Assembly: GCF_007829835.1 (NCBI RefSeq) | Contig: NZ_VIWP01000001.1 | Span: 992,001-1,056,000 of the forward strand | Length of the DNA: 64,000 bases | Direction: 5' to 3' | Origin: Neorhizobium alkalisoli | Lineage (GTDB): Bacteria; Pseudomonadota; Alphaproteobacteria; Rhizobiales; Rhizobiaceae | Part shown: positions 27,260 to 36,740 of the stretch, piece after piece | How the letters are laid out: the number at the start of each line of letters is the position of its first letter | Position numbering within the stretch: position 1 is the first letter of the stretch | Program-made: the position numbers and the translations under genes | The notes under the pieces: generated by a model | The model's database searches: none | What the model was told of the DNA's origin: nothing | Seen by the model: the letters and a program-made list of their open reading frames with translations, nothing else

Positions 27260-28636
27260 ATGATAACAGTCGTTCAGGCTTTTGACCGCAAGACGATCAC
27301 GGAGCTTCAAGGCGAAGACAAGGCCGCCCTAGAGGCGAAGCTTGTTACGGCGACAAAACTCTTCAAGGACAGAAGCGGCTGGCTAAAACCGTTTCAGCGC
27401 ATGGAAGTGCTCCACAAGCTGGCAGCTCTCATTGCTCGCGACCGGGAACGGTTTGCCCATCTGATCGCCCAGGAAGGCGGCAAGCCATTGACCGACGCTC
27501 TCGTGGAGGTCGATCGTGCGAGAGATGGCGCGATGACGGCCGCGGATCTCCTGCGCAGCACCGGCGGCCGCGAAATTCCGATGGGATTGACGAGTGCGAG
27601 TGTCGACCGCAGGGCCTGGACATCGATCGAGCCAATCGGCGTCGTAGCCGCTGTCGCCGCATTCAACCATCCGCTCAATCTCGTCGTGCACCAGATCGCG
27701 CCGGCAATCGCTTCGGGATGCCCGATCATCGTCAAGCCGGCCTCGTCGACACCGCTCAATTGCCTGGAACTGGTGAAGCTGGTCCATGAGGCAGGGATGC
27801 CGGAAGGGTGGGTTCAGACTTTCATTCCCGCTTCTCGCGACCTTCCCGAAATGCTGGTGACCGATCCGCGTGTCGCGTTCCTCAGCTTTATCGGCTCGGC
27901 CAAAGTCGGATGGTATCTAAGATCGAAGCTTGCTCCCGGCACCAGATGTGCGCTCGAGCATGGCGGCGTCGCGCCGTTGATCGTCGATAGCAGCGCCGAT
28001 CTGGATCGGTTCATCGAACCCATGGTCAAGGGTGGGTATTATCATGCCGGCCAGGTCTGCGTTTCGACGCAGCGCATCTATGTCCAGGAGACGATCAAGC
28101 AGGAATTCATCGAGCGTTTTTCTGCCCGCGTCGCAAAGCTGGTCACCGGAGATCCGCAGTCGCCAGCCACGGAGGTCGGGCCTCTGATCCAGCCGGCTGA
28201 GGTGGAGCGTTTGTCCTCCTGGATCGATGAAGCCGTGCAGGGCGGAGCCCGCCTAATGGGGGGTGGGCGGTTGTCGGAAACCACGCTCTATCCGTCGATC
28301 CTGATCGAGCCGCCACGGGATTCGAAGGTCGCGACCGAGGAGGCGTTCGGGCCCCTCACTTGCATATTCTCCTACAAGACGCTGGACGAGGCGATCGGCG
28401 TGGCGAATTCACTGCCGGTCGCCTTCCAGTCCAGTATCTTCACCCAGGACCTGTCAGCCGCCCTCCATACTGCCGAGAGGCTGGACGCCTCAGCTGTTAT
28501 GATCAATGATCATACGGCTTTCAGAACAGACTGGATGCCGTTCGCGGGTCGGCACGCGTCCGGTTACGGTATCGGTGGCATTCCATTCACGATGCGTGAG
28601 ATGACTGCCGAGAAGATGACGGTGTTCCGGACCTGA
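27260..28636 (+). CDS. NAD(P)-dependent aldehyde dehydrogenase
   Basis: The 458-residue protein has the aldehyde dehydrogenase signature residues: Asn136 in AAFNHPLN, Glu233 in LEHGGVAP and nucleophile Cys267 in GQVCVSTQR, plus EEAFGPL near the C-terminus. It oxidises an aldehyde to the acid in the cytoplasm; the specific aldehyde cannot be deduced. ATG 27260 is preceded by AGGAGGG. It is slightly shorter than the 480-500 residues usual for the family. The neighbouring FUSC efflux-type gene in the same direction suggests a detoxification or aromatic-aldehyde context, which is inference. Confidence 0.92.
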   Translation: MITVVQAFDRKTITELQGEDKAALEAKLVTATKLFKDRSGWLKPFQRMEVLHKLAALIARDRERFAHLIAQEGGKPLTDALVEVDRARDGAMTAADLLRSTGGREIPMGLTSASVDRRAWTSIEPIGVVAAVAAFNHPLNLVVHQIAPAIASGCPIIVKPASSTPLNCLELVKLVHEAGMPEGWVQTFIPASRDLPEMLVTDPRVAFLSFIGSAKVGWYLRSKLAPGTRCALEHGGVAPLIVDSSADLDRFIEPMVKGGYYHAGQVCVSTQRIYVQETIKQEFIERFSARVAKLVTGDPQSPATEVGPLIQPAEVERLSSWIDEAVQGGARLMGGGRLSETTLYPSILIEPPRDSKVATEEAFGPLTCIFSYKTLDEAIGVANSLPVAFQSSIFTQDLSAALHTAERLDASAVMINDHTAFRTDWMPFAGRHASGYGIGGIPFTMREMTAEKMTVFRT

Positions 28637-28720
28637 ATTCCGGATTGATGACAGGCCCATACGTGGGGCTTCCAGCCACGGTCCGGGCTCCTGAATGACA
28701 TCGCTGGCGGCGGGTTGACG

Positions 28721-30751
28721 ATGAATTTGGCGACGCGAATTGTTGCGATGATTTCCCGACGCACCGAATGGGCAGAAGGGCACGTCTTCGCATTCTCACC
28801 CGAGCAGTTCGCCGTATCGGACGGTATCAGGACGGCTCTGGTCGTGGCGGCCATATTCGCCGCTGAGATCTGTTTCGATTATCCCAATCTGGCGTTCGGC
28901 GCGATCGCCGCCTTCTGGACAAGCCTTTGCGATCCGCTGGGGTCGAACAGGCGGCGATTCAGGACCATGGCCACTTTTGCCGTGATGGGCTGCGTGGCGA
29001 TTTCCCTTGCGACCTACGGAGCTCATTGGGGCCTATGGGGCATCGGAATAACATTGTTCAGCCTGACATTCCTCTGTCTGCTGACGCGCACCTTCGCTCC
29101 GTCATTTGGGCCGATGCCCGCGCAGGCTGGATTTATCGCGGCGATCGCTGTTGTCGTTGGGCTTGCTTCACCGCGAACCATGTCCGGTGCCGTTACCGTC
29201 GGTTCGTGCTTTCTCGCCGGTTCGGCGCTGATGATCGCAATTGCGCTGCTTCCACTCCGGGAGAGAAGATCCGGTACGGGCCGGTTGGCTGTCGTCGCGA
29301 TATTCAGCCGCCTTGACGACATGCTGGACAGCCTGATCGAACTCGGCAGCCAGCCGGATCCGGGCAGTCAGCTATGGGCGAGATTCGACACGGTGAACAG
29401 GCGGGCAATCCGCTTTTCGCTCGAACGCGGCCGTGAGCTTGTGGCCCGCAGCGGTGATACCGACGCAAAGCAGAAATTGCTCATCGATGCTGCCAGCAGG
29501 ATTTTTTCGGCGCTTATCGCCATAGGGCACAGCCGCAAGGCGTCGGGTCTTCCATTCGATCCGGAGACCGAAACGGTCGCGCTGCATGGCCTTCGGGAGG
29601 CACTGACGACGGCATTGCTCGAAATGGAGCATGACGGTGACGGAAAGGCGATCGGTGCCGCTGCCGCAAAGCTGCTGGAGCTTTCCGCTGGGCGAGATGA
29701 ACTGCTTTTCAGGGCGCTCGACCGTGCCGGAGCCGCGCTAAAGGAGCTTTCCGGGCGATGGAATGAAAATACGAGCGCGGCCGCCGGCGGATCGCCAGCA
29801 AATCGCTCCTTCAAAATACCTCCGGCAGTGTTATGGCATTCCCTCAGAACATCACTGGCCGTGCTGGTTTCGTATTTTGCGGGCGTGTGGCTGGGTTTGT
29901 CGCTTCCTTATTGGGGAGCGATTGCGACACTCGTCGTGATGCAGCCACTCACCGGCAATACATGGCTGCGGGTGGTCGAGCGAGGGGTGGGCAGTATCCT
30001 TGGCGGCTTCATCGCCGTCGTCGCCATCGCCATTGCTTCCAACCATATCGAGATGGCCCTGATGATCGTTCCACTATGTGCGATCGTGATCGCGCTGCGA
30101 CTGGTCAATTATGGGCTCTTCGTGATTTTCCTGACACCGATGTTCATGCTGATGACGGACTATGTCCAGTCGGTCGACGATCTGATCTGGGAGAGGGTTC
30201 TGAACGAAACGAGAGGGGCGTGCATCGGGATCGTTGCCGGGCTCCTGCTTTGGCCAACCAGAGAGCGCCACAGCGTCGCCGATTCGATAGCCGCAGCCAT
30301 CGCCGCCAATCTCGCATTCGCATCATCCGTGTCGGCCGGTGGGCTGGAACCGGACGATCTGGACCGGATGGAACGGGACGCGGGGATCGCAAGTTCAAGG
30401 CTGGAGACGACCTATGAACGCCTCTGGCTCGAAGGTCACGGTCGCCTGACAGACCTCCCTCGTCTGCAGTCGGTCATCGCCGCGCTTCGCGCGATCTGTG
30501 GTAGCGCTGCAGTCGCCAAGCTGTTGCAGCCTCGTGATTCCGGCGCCGGCGGCATGGCGAGGGCAGACGAATACCGAGCGATATCGGAAGAATTGCAGGG
30601 TGCCGTTCGCACATCGAGCCTGGCATCCATCAGGGACCATCAGTCGCTGGCCGAGGACGAGCTCGAACACGGGGTCCAGAACCTGATCATGGCCGTGCGC
30701 GCTTATGCCGATCCTCGAAGTCAGGCGACAATACAGAAGCCCGCGCAGTGA
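28721..30751 (+). CDS. FUSC-family inner-membrane protein (aromatic acid efflux AaeB-like)
   Basis: The 676-residue protein has two hydrophobic blocks of about five to six spans each (about 40-175 and 370-510) separated by a soluble region. This is the fusaric-acid-resistance (FUSC) architecture shared with the p-hydroxybenzoate exporter AaeB. The second block contains YWGAIATLVVMQPLTGNTWLRVVERGVGSILGG, the best conserved motif. AaeB-type proteins usually need a membrane-fusion partner, and none is encoded beside it. ATG 28721 is 84 bases after the aldehyde dehydrogenase stop, with only a weak GGCGG ribosome site. Confidence 0.85.
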   Translation: MNLATRIVAMISRRTEWAEGHVFAFSPEQFAVSDGIRTALVVAAIFAAEICFDYPNLAFGAIAAFWTSLCDPLGSNRRRFRTMATFAVMGCVAISLATYGAHWGLWGIGITLFSLTFLCLLTRTFAPSFGPMPAQAGFIAAIAVVVGLASPRTMSGAVTVGSCFLAGSALMIAIALLPLRERRSGTGRLAVVAIFSRLDDMLDSLIELGSQPDPGSQLWARFDTVNRRAIRFSLERGRELVARSGDTDAKQKLLIDAASRIFSALIAIGHSRKASGLPFDPETETVALHGLREALTTALLEMEHDGDGKAIGAAAAKLLELSAGRDELLFRALDRAGAALKELSGRWNENTSAAAGGSPANRSFKIPPAVLWHSLRTSLAVLVSYFAGVWLGLSLPYWGAIATLVVMQPLTGNTWLRVVERGVGSILGGFIAVVAIAIASNHIEMALMIVPLCAIVIALRLVNYGLFVIFLTPMFMLMTDYVQSVDDLIWERVLNETRGACIGIVAGLLLWPTRERHSVADSIAAAIAANLAFASSVSAGGLEPDDLDRMERDAGIASSRLETTYERLWLEGHGRLTDLPRLQSVIAALRAICGSAAVAKLLQPRDSGAGGMARADEYRAISEELQGAVRTSSLASIRDHQSLAEDELEHGVQNLIMAVRAYADPRSQATIQKPAQ

Positions 30752-30814
30752 TCTTGAGACGCTTTTTCCGCCCTGCAGGCAAGCCGGATTAACCGGAATT
30801 GACCGCGTTTCACA

Positions 30815-30832
30815 CGCCCGCAGAGGCGGGCG
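30815..30832. other. GC-rich perfect hairpin between FUSC and DJ-1/PfpI genes
   Basis: CGCCCGC and GCGGGCG form a perfect 7-base stem with an AGAG loop, 64 bases after the FUSC stop. No T-run follows, so it is at best a weak or Rho-assisted terminator. Confidence 0.35.
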
Positions 30833-30962
30833 GTGATAGACGAATGGAAGCAACGGGTTGCCCCGAACGTATACCGATCCGGGCCATCAACACAGTCAAA
30901 ACTCTCGGGTTCAGGCCATCGCAAAACCCTGAACGCGTCAACATTCAACCGAGGAGCAAGTT

Positions 30963-31637
30963 ATGACCAAACACGTTCTGTTCATTGTCACCAACGCAGC
31001 CGTCATCGGTCCGCACAACAGAAAGACCGGCTTCTTCTTCGCAGAAGTCGCCCATCCGTTCGATGTGCTCGACAAGGCGGGTGTCGCAATCGAGTTCGCT
31101 TCACCGGCCGGCGGCTGGACGCCCTATGACGCCTATGACGAGAAGGATCCGGCTCAGAAGGAATTCTTCGAAAGCAAGGCCTTCCGTCGTCTCAACCGCA
31201 GCCGCAAACTGGCCGAAGTGGATGCCGCCGACTATGACGCAATCCTGGTGCCCGGCGGTCTCGGACCGATGGTCGATATCCAGCGCAATGCGCTTGTCCA
31301 GGAAGCGATCGTGCGCTCCTGGACCACGAACAAGCTCGTCACCGCGGTCTGCCACGGTCCCTGCTCGCTGCTCGGCGTCGACGTGGGTGACGGCAAGCCC
31401 TTCGTCCAGGGCAAGAAGGTCACCGGCTTCTCGGTCAAGGAAGAATTCGACTATGCCCGCGAAGACGTTCCCTACGAGCTCGAGGAAGCATTGAGGGCAG
31501 AAGGCGCCGACTATTCGTCCGTCGCCAACTGGCAGCCGCATGTTGTTGTCGATGGCCGTCTCATCACGGGCCAGAACCCCGCCTCGGCCGGACCTCTGGC
31601 GAAGGAACTGCTCGCCGCACTGAACAAGTCGGCCTGA
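30963..31637 (+). CDS. DJ-1/PfpI superfamily (class I glutamine amidotransferase-like) protein
   Basis: The 224-residue protein has the nucleophile-elbow cysteine Cys130-His131 in TAVCHGPCSLLG and the conserved glutamate near FFFAEVAHPF (Glu28). It resembles the HchA/Hsp31-like chaperone-glyoxalase III branch more than amidotransferases fused to a synthase. Such proteins detoxify methylglyoxal or repair glycated proteins; which applies here is not shown. The start follows a GAGGAG ribosome site, 211 bases after the FUSC gene, so it may have its own promoter. Confidence 0.9.
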   Translation: MTKHVLFIVTNAAVIGPHNRKTGFFFAEVAHPFDVLDKAGVAIEFASPAGGWTPYDAYDEKDPAQKEFFESKAFRRLNRSRKLAEVDAADYDAILVPGGLGPMVDIQRNALVQEAIVRSWTTNKLVTAVCHGPCSLLGVDVGDGKPFVQGKKVTGFSVKEEFDYAREDVPYELEEALRAEGADYSSVANWQPHVVVDGRLITGQNPASAGPLAKELLAALNKSA

Positions 31638-31821
31638 GATGGCGAGTTAATCGGCATTGCCGAGCGAAGGGAGGGCGGCGCCGGGATCGGCGCTGTCACG
31701 CGAAAAGTTTCGGCGCATTTTTTGGAGGCAAACTACGCCATGAGTGCGTGGGATGGCCTATCCTGAGCTTTATGGCTGCCCAGTGCCGCAGAAGAAACCG
31801 TGTGGTTTCGACACTGCCAGT

Positions 31822-32913
31822 TCAGCCATGCCTCTGATCAAAAGATTTTGATGGCGCTACCGGATCGCGAATGTCGTCGAGCGGCCCCACCAGCGCAGTG
31901 CGCGGCAGGATGAGCTGCGGTTCGATCATCTGCAAGACGGGGCGCTCTGGTGCCGCTTCCAGCAATTCGAACCCTCGTTTCAGCATTTCGGATGCGTTGG
32001 GCTTGGCCATATAGACCGGAAACGGCAGGAAGGATGCGAACGGGTCGTAGTCGAAACAGCCGACCACGATATCGCCAAAGGCCTCTCCGTCATGGCGCCC
32101 CATGAAGCGAAGCAGGCCTTCGAAATTGATCGACGAGTTGATGAAAAGACAGCGCGGCAATCGGCTTTCGCGGGCGTAAAACCGCTCGAAGGCCAGTTCC
32201 GTCATGCGTGGCGAATAACCGGTGATTTCGATGTCGTCGCCGCTCTCGACGCCGAAAAAGGCGTTCTTTGCCGCATGAAAACCGGTGATACGCTCGCGGC
32301 TGGCATGGTCGTCATGGCCGCCGAACAGGACGACGTCATCCGGTGACAGCATGCCACCCTGTGCGGCATGACGCAGGATGGCCTCGGTCAGCACCTGCGC
32401 GCCGCCCCTGTTGTCGGAAATCACCGATGAGGCCAGTTTGCCGGGCAGGTCGATATTCACATGCGGAAGGCCGGCGCGGGCGCAGACCTGGTGAACGCCG
32501 TCGGGATCCGTCACGCCGGCGATGAACAGGGCGTCGATCGAATAGGCGATCAGCGTTTCGACCGTCCGCCGCTCTTCCTCCGGGTCGCGCCGGCCGGATA
32601 CGACCATCGGAGACAGGCCGCGTGCGCGTGCCTGGCCTTCAAAAGTCTGTGCCATCGATGAGAAAAACCGGTTGTCGTAAACCGGAACCAGCAGGCCGAC
32701 GAGCCCGGACTTGGAGCTTCTGAGGCCACGGGCCTGAAGGTTGGTCGTGTAGCGCTGTGCCTTGGCAAGCGACAGAATCCTGTCTGCCGTATCGGCGGAA
32801 ATGCGCCGCTTCTGCCATGTTCCGTTCAGTACGGCGCTCACCGTCGATGCGGATGCGCCCGATAGAACGGACAGATCGTAGATCGTTGCCTTCTTGGAAC
32901 TCTGGTCCGCCAT
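31822..32913 (-). CDS. LacI-family transcriptional repressor, likely of the allulose operon
   Basis: The 363-residue protein starts with the LacI helix-turn-helix (ATIYDLSVLSGASASTVSAVLNG) and hinge, followed by a periplasmic-binding-protein-like sugar-sensing domain (GLVGLLVPVYDNRFFSSMAQ onward). ATG 32913 with a GGGAG ribosome site was chosen; the frame is open further upstream but without family sequence. It is transcribed away from the sugar operon at 33154-40287, and two LacI-type palindromes lie in the shared intergenic region. The most economical reading is repression relieved by a ketose such as D-allulose. The effector is inferred. Confidence 0.92.
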   Translation of the reverse strand: MADQSSKKATIYDLSVLSGASASTVSAVLNGTWQKRRISADTADRILSLAKAQRYTTNLQARGLRSSKSGLVGLLVPVYDNRFFSSMAQTFEGQARARGLSPMVVSGRRDPEEERRTVETLIAYSIDALFIAGVTDPDGVHQVCARAGLPHVNIDLPGKLASSVISDNRGGAQVLTEAILRHAAQGGMLSPDDVVLFGGHDDHASRERITGFHAAKNAFFGVESGDDIEITGYSPRMTELAFERFYARESRLPRCLFINSSINFEGLLRFMGRHDGEAFGDIVVGCFDYDPFASFLPFPVYMAKPNASEMLKRGFELLEAAPERPVLQMIEPQLILPRTALVGPLDDIRDPVAPSKSFDQRHG

Positions 32914-32956
32914 TACGCACTCCCGAATGATTCTGATTGTTAGAATATTCGTCCTC

Positions 32957-32984
32957 TTGACGAAAGGTATCTTCGTGCTATTGT
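32957..32984 (+). promoter_or_regulatory. Candidate promoter of the allulose operon
   Basis: TTGACG (32957-32962) and TATTGT (32979-32984) are separated by 16 bases. The first operator starts two bases after the -10 element, so bound repressor would block initiation. Confidence 0.5.
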
Positions 32985-32986
32985 TA

Positions 32987-33006
32987 TTGCACCATCGATT
33001 GTGCAA
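32987..33006. promoter_or_regulatory. LacI-type operator O1
   Basis: TTGCACCATCGATTGTGCAA is symmetric at 18 of 20 positions around a central CG, as LacI-family operators usually are. It lies between the divergent repressor and binding-protein genes and just downstream of the candidate -10. Confidence 0.75.
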
Positions 33007-33010
33007 AAAG

Positions 33011-33026
33011 GCAATATCGATTGTGC
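33011..33026. promoter_or_regulatory. LacI-type operator O2
   Basis: GCAATATCGATTGTGC matches the core of O1 at 14 of 16 positions and shares the ATCGAT centre. The two centres are 22 bases apart, about two helical turns, so two dimers could bind the same DNA face. Confidence 0.65.
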
Positions 33027-33153
33027 TGAAGATGGTTGCTATGGGAGTGGCAAGGGAGCGTCTCGAATAGGCGAGACGGGAGATTCTGAGCGTCGCGGCA
33101 AAACCGCCTCGTATCGATCTGCTTGCCAGAACGTCTCTGGAGGAGGAACATCC

Positions 33154-34131
33154 ATGAAGAAAATAATCGCGGCCGCTCTCGGCCTGTCGCTTGCTCTGCT
33201 TTCGTCTGCGGCTTTTGCCGATGGACCTAAGGTCGGCGTCGTCGTGAAGATCGGCGGTATTCCGTGGTTCAACGCCATGGAAGCAGGTATTAAAGAACAG
33301 AGCGCCAAACTCGGCGTGCAGGGCTTCATGGTCGGCCCGACCAGTGCCGACCCGGCACTGCAGGTGCGCGCCATCGAAGATCTGATCGCCCAGAAGGTCG
33401 ACTTCATCGGCGTCGTGCCGAATGATGCCAAGGTACTCGAGCCGGTGCTGAAAAAGGCGCAGGACGCCGGCATCAAGGTCATCACCCATGAATCGCCCAA
33501 GCAGGCCGGCGCCACCTGGGATTTCGAACTCGCATCCGCCAAGGGTTTTGGCGAAGCGCATGGCAAGCTGCTTGCCGAGAAGATGGGCGGCAAGGGCTCT
33601 TACGCTGTGTTCGTCGGTTCGCTGACCGTGCCGCTCCACAATGCCTGGGCTGACGGTGCCATCTCCTACATCAAGGCCAACTATCCTGACATGAAGCTTG
33701 TCGGCGATCGTTACGGCGTTGCCGAAGATCTCGACAAGAGCCGCTCGACGGCGCTCGATCTCATGTCCGCGAATGCGGATCTGAAGGGCTTCCTGGCATT
33801 CGGTTCGCAGGGTCCGATCGGTGCCGGCCGCGCCGTCGAAGAGCGCCGCAAGGACGGCAAGGTCTTCGTCATCGGTCCGTTCTCGCCCGGACAGGGCGCA
33901 AAGCTCATCAAGTCCGGCGCGCTGACGGGCGGCTTCATGTGGAACCCGAAGCTGGCCGGCGAAGTCTTCATCACGCTTGCCGATCGTATTGCCAAGGGGC
34001 AGGACCCCAAGGCCGGTGACGATATTCCGGGCCTCGGCAAGATCAATCCGGACGGCAACACGATCGTCGTCGATCAGCTGCTGAAGATCGACAAGGACAG
34101 CATCGACAAGCTGGTTTCCATGGGCCTCTGA
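33154..34131 (+). CDS. Sugar ABC transporter periplasmic binding protein (ribose/allulose-type)
   Basis: The 325-residue protein has a clear Sec signal peptide (1-22, ending SAAFA) and then the two-lobed ribose-binding-protein-like fold of CUT2 transporters (VGVVVKIGGIPWFNAMEAGIKEQ, FIGVVPNDAKVLEPVLKKAQDAGIKVITHES). ATG 33154 follows GGAGGAGGAA. It should bind a monosaccharide in the periplasm. Because a D-allulose 3-epimerase closes the operon, allulose or a related ketose is the likely ligand. Confidence 0.93.
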   Translation: MKKIIAAALGLSLALLSSAAFADGPKVGVVVKIGGIPWFNAMEAGIKEQSAKLGVQGFMVGPTSADPALQVRAIEDLIAQKVDFIGVVPNDAKVLEPVLKKAQDAGIKVITHESPKQAGATWDFELASAKGFGEAHGKLLAEKMGGKGSYAVFVGSLTVPLHNAWADGAISYIKANYPDMKLVGDRYGVAEDLDKSRSTALDLMSANADLKGFLAFGSQGPIGAGRAVEERRKDGKVFVIGPFSPGQGAKLIKSGALTGGFMWNPKLAGEVFITLADRIAKGQDPKAGDDIPGLGKINPDGNTIVVDQLLKIDKDSIDKLVSMGL

Positions 34132-34240
34132 TCCTCCTCCCAAGCCCAGGGGTCGCGCCGAGTGCGCTCGGCGCGACCCATCCTCGACATCCGTCGTCCA
34201 CAGCATCCGCCCACGAGGCGGCTGAGCGAAGAGATTTGCC

Positions 34241-35734
34241 ATGATGAGCGCCGAACCGCTCCTGTCCCTCAAGAACATCAAGATCACATTCGGCGGCGTT
34301 CGCGCCCTGAAAGGCGTATCGTTCGAGGTCAATCCCGGGGAAGTGCATTGCCTTGCCGGCGAAAATGGCTGCGGCAAGAGTACGCTGATCAAGATCATTA
34401 CCGGTGTCTACAAGCCTGAAGAGGGCGCGGAATTCTTCTTCGACGGACAGCCGATCACCGCGATGACGCCCAGCATGGCGCAGTCGCTCGGCATCCAGGT
34501 GATCTGGCAGGATCTCGCATTGTTCGGCGAGATGACGGTCGCCGAAAATATCGGTTTCCAATATGCGGTCAGCGGCAAATACGGCCTGGTCGACAAGCGT
34601 GCCATGGTCGCGGCCGCCGAAAAGGCGCTTGCCCGCCTTGGCGTCTCGCTCGACCTGCATATGCCGCTGAAGGAATTGCCGATCGCCCAGCGCCAGATCG
34701 TTGCCATTGCCCGCGCACTGGTCGGCGAAGCGCGGCTGGTCTTCATGGACGAACCGACGGCCTCGCTCACCCAGTCCGAAACGGATTACCTGATCGAGAT
34801 CGTCCGCAACCTGTCGGCATCCGGCGTGGCGGTCGTTTTCGTCTCGCACCGGCTTGCCGAAGTGCTGGAAATTTCCGACCGCATGACCGTGTTGCGCGAT
34901 GGCGCGCTGGTCGGCCTCTTTCCGGTCGAGGGCATGACCCAGTCGCGGGTCACCGAGCTGATGACCGGCCGCAATTTCGACAGCGCCGTCATCGCCGCCG
35001 ATCATGACGACCAGCCGGTCGTGCTGTCGGTGAAGAACCTGTCCCGCACCAATGAATTCGAAAACATCTCCTTCGACCTGCGCCGCGGTGAAACGCTGGG
35101 CGTCACGGGGCTGCTCGGCGCTGGACGTACCGAACTGGCGCTTACCCTGTTCGGCATGCGCCAGCCGCATCAAGGCCAGATCGTGCTGGATGGCGAGACG
35201 GTCCATTTCGGTTCCAACCGGGACGCGATCCGCGCCGGTGTCGCCTATCTCTCGGAAGATCGCCTGTCGCTCGGACTCAATCAGCCGCAATCGATCGCCG
35301 ACAATCTCGTCATGGCCTCGCTCGATCGCATCCTGTCCGGCGGCCTGATTTCGCCTTCGAAAAAGGAAAACGTGGTCTCGCACTGGATTTCGGCGCTCGG
35401 CGTCAAGATCGGCAGGCCGGAAGATCCCATTCGCACCCTGTCCGGCGGCAATCAGCAGCGTGTCGCGATCGCCAAATGGCTCGCGATCGGACCAAAGATC
35501 CTCATTCTCGATGCGCCGACGGTCGGCGTCGATGTCGGCGCCCGAGCGGGCATCTTCGAGATCGTCCGAAAGCTCGCCGCCGAAGGACTGTCGATCATCC
35601 TGATCTCCGACGAACCGCCGGAAGTCTATTTCAACGCAGATCGCATCATCCACATGGCCGAAGGCCGGATCAAGGCGACGTATGACCCGCGGCAGATGTC
35701 GCTGACGGAGCTGGAAGGAAAAGTCTATGCGTAG
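34241..35734 (+). CDS. Sugar ABC transporter ATPase, CUT2 (RbsA-like)
   Basis: The 497-residue protein has two ABC domains in one chain. The first has a complete Walker A (GENGCGKST). The second has a diverged P-loop (GLLGAGRTEL) but an intact LSGGNQQRVAIAKWL signature, the usual RbsA-type asymmetry. It energises uptake with the two permeases that follow and overlaps the first of them by 8 bases. Confidence 0.94.
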   Translation: MMSAEPLLSLKNIKITFGGVRALKGVSFEVNPGEVHCLAGENGCGKSTLIKIITGVYKPEEGAEFFFDGQPITAMTPSMAQSLGIQVIWQDLALFGEMTVAENIGFQYAVSGKYGLVDKRAMVAAAEKALARLGVSLDLHMPLKELPIAQRQIVAIARALVGEARLVFMDEPTASLTQSETDYLIEIVRNLSASGVAVVFVSHRLAEVLEISDRMTVLRDGALVGLFPVEGMTQSRVTELMTGRNFDSAVIAADHDDQPVVLSVKNLSRTNEFENISFDLRRGETLGVTGLLGAGRTELALTLFGMRQPHQGQIVLDGETVHFGSNRDAIRAGVAYLSEDRLSLGLNQPQSIADNLVMASLDRILSGGLISPSKKENVVSHWISALGVKIGRPEDPIRTLSGGNQQRVAIAKWLAIGPKILILDAPTVGVDVGARAGIFEIVRKLAAEGLSIILISDEPPEVYFNADRIIHMAEGRIKATYDPRQMSLTELEGKVYA

Positions 35735-36740
35735 GTTGATGCTTGGCCACACGACCGAGTTCACGCTGTTCGCGGTGATGATCGTTCTCTGCGTCGCCCT
35801 GTCGTTCGCGACCGACCGGTTCTTCACCATCTCGAACGCCTTCGACGTTCTCAATGTCTCGGCCGTCAACATCATTTTCGCGGTCGGCCTGCTCGTCGTG
35901 CTGATCTCAGGCGGCATCGATATCTCGTTCGCGGTCGCCGCCTCGGTGGTGCAATATGTCACGGTGTTGGCGCTGACGGCGCTTGGCGGCGGCAATTGGG
36001 CCGAGGGTTTTATCATTGCGGGCGCGGTCGGCATCGGGCTTGGGCTGATCAATGCCGCACTCGTTTACCGGCTGCAGATCATCTCGATCGTCGCGACCAT
36101 TTCGACCTTCAACATCTTCTTCGGCCTGCTGATGTTCTTCACCAAGGGCGTGTCGATCTACGACCTGCCGGACTGGCTTGGCACGCGGGTCGTCTTTTAC
36201 GAGCGGGAGATGTCGGACGGTTCCTGGCTGGAACTGACGTTGCCGGTCGTGGTGATGATCCTCTGCTGCATCGCGACCTGGTTCATGATTTCCCGCACGA
36301 CGATCGGCCGCCAGCTCTATGCGTTCGGCGACAATCCGGAAGGGGCGCGCCGCTTCGGCATCCATATCGGCGCCATGCATTATATTTCCTTCGGCTGGCT
36401 TGGCCTGATGGCCGGCATCGGCGGGCTGATGCAGGCTCATTATGCCCAGGAAGTTGTGCCCAATGCCCTTTATGGCCGCGAGCTCGACGTTTTGGCGGCG
36501 ACCGTTCTTGGCGGTGCTCGTCTCGGCGGCGGCAAGGGCTCGGTCATCGGCTGCGTGCTCGGCGTGCTGATGGTATCGGTCACCCAGAACGGCCTCAACC
36601 TGATGGGTGTCTCGCCGTTTGCCTTCAAGATGATCGTCGGTGCGATCATTCTCGTCGCCATCACGCTCTCCTCCGCACGGATCGACAAGCTTTTGCCGTT
36701 CTTCGCCAAGGGTAATGTCAAGAAGAGGGGCGCAAACTGA
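35727..36740 (+). CDS. Sugar ABC transporter permease, CUT2 family (first)
   Basis: The 337-residue membrane protein has eight to ten hydrophobic segments and the RbsC-like LVVLISGGIDISFAVAASVVQY motif near residue 55. It overlaps the ATPase gene and its stop overlaps the next permease start (TGATG). Confidence 0.93.
   Translation: MRRLMLGHTTEFTLFAVMIVLCVALSFATDRFFTISNAFDVLNVSAVNIIFAVGLLVVLISGGIDISFAVAASVVQYVTVLALTALGGGNWAEGFIIAGAVGIGLGLINAALVYRLQIISIVATISTFNIFFGLLMFFTKGVSIYDLPDWLGTRVVFYEREMSDGSWLELTLPVVVMILCCIATWFMISRTTIGRQLYAFGDNPEGARRFGIHIGAMHYISFGWLGLMAGIGGLMQAHYAQEVVPNALYGRELDVLAATVLGGARLGGGKGSVIGCVLGVLMVSVTQNGLNLMGVSPFAFKMIVGAIILVAITLSSARIDKLLPFFAKGNVKKRGAN

Noticed and set aside
30752..30962. 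Possible small gene between FUSC and DJ-1/PfpI genes
   Set aside because: Only a GC hairpin and the ribosome site of the next gene are visible; no frame has a plausible start.
34043..36052. 669-codon minus-strand frame opposite the sugar ABC ATPase
   Set aside because: Antisense shadow; it crosses the boundary of the binding-protein, ATPase and permease genes.
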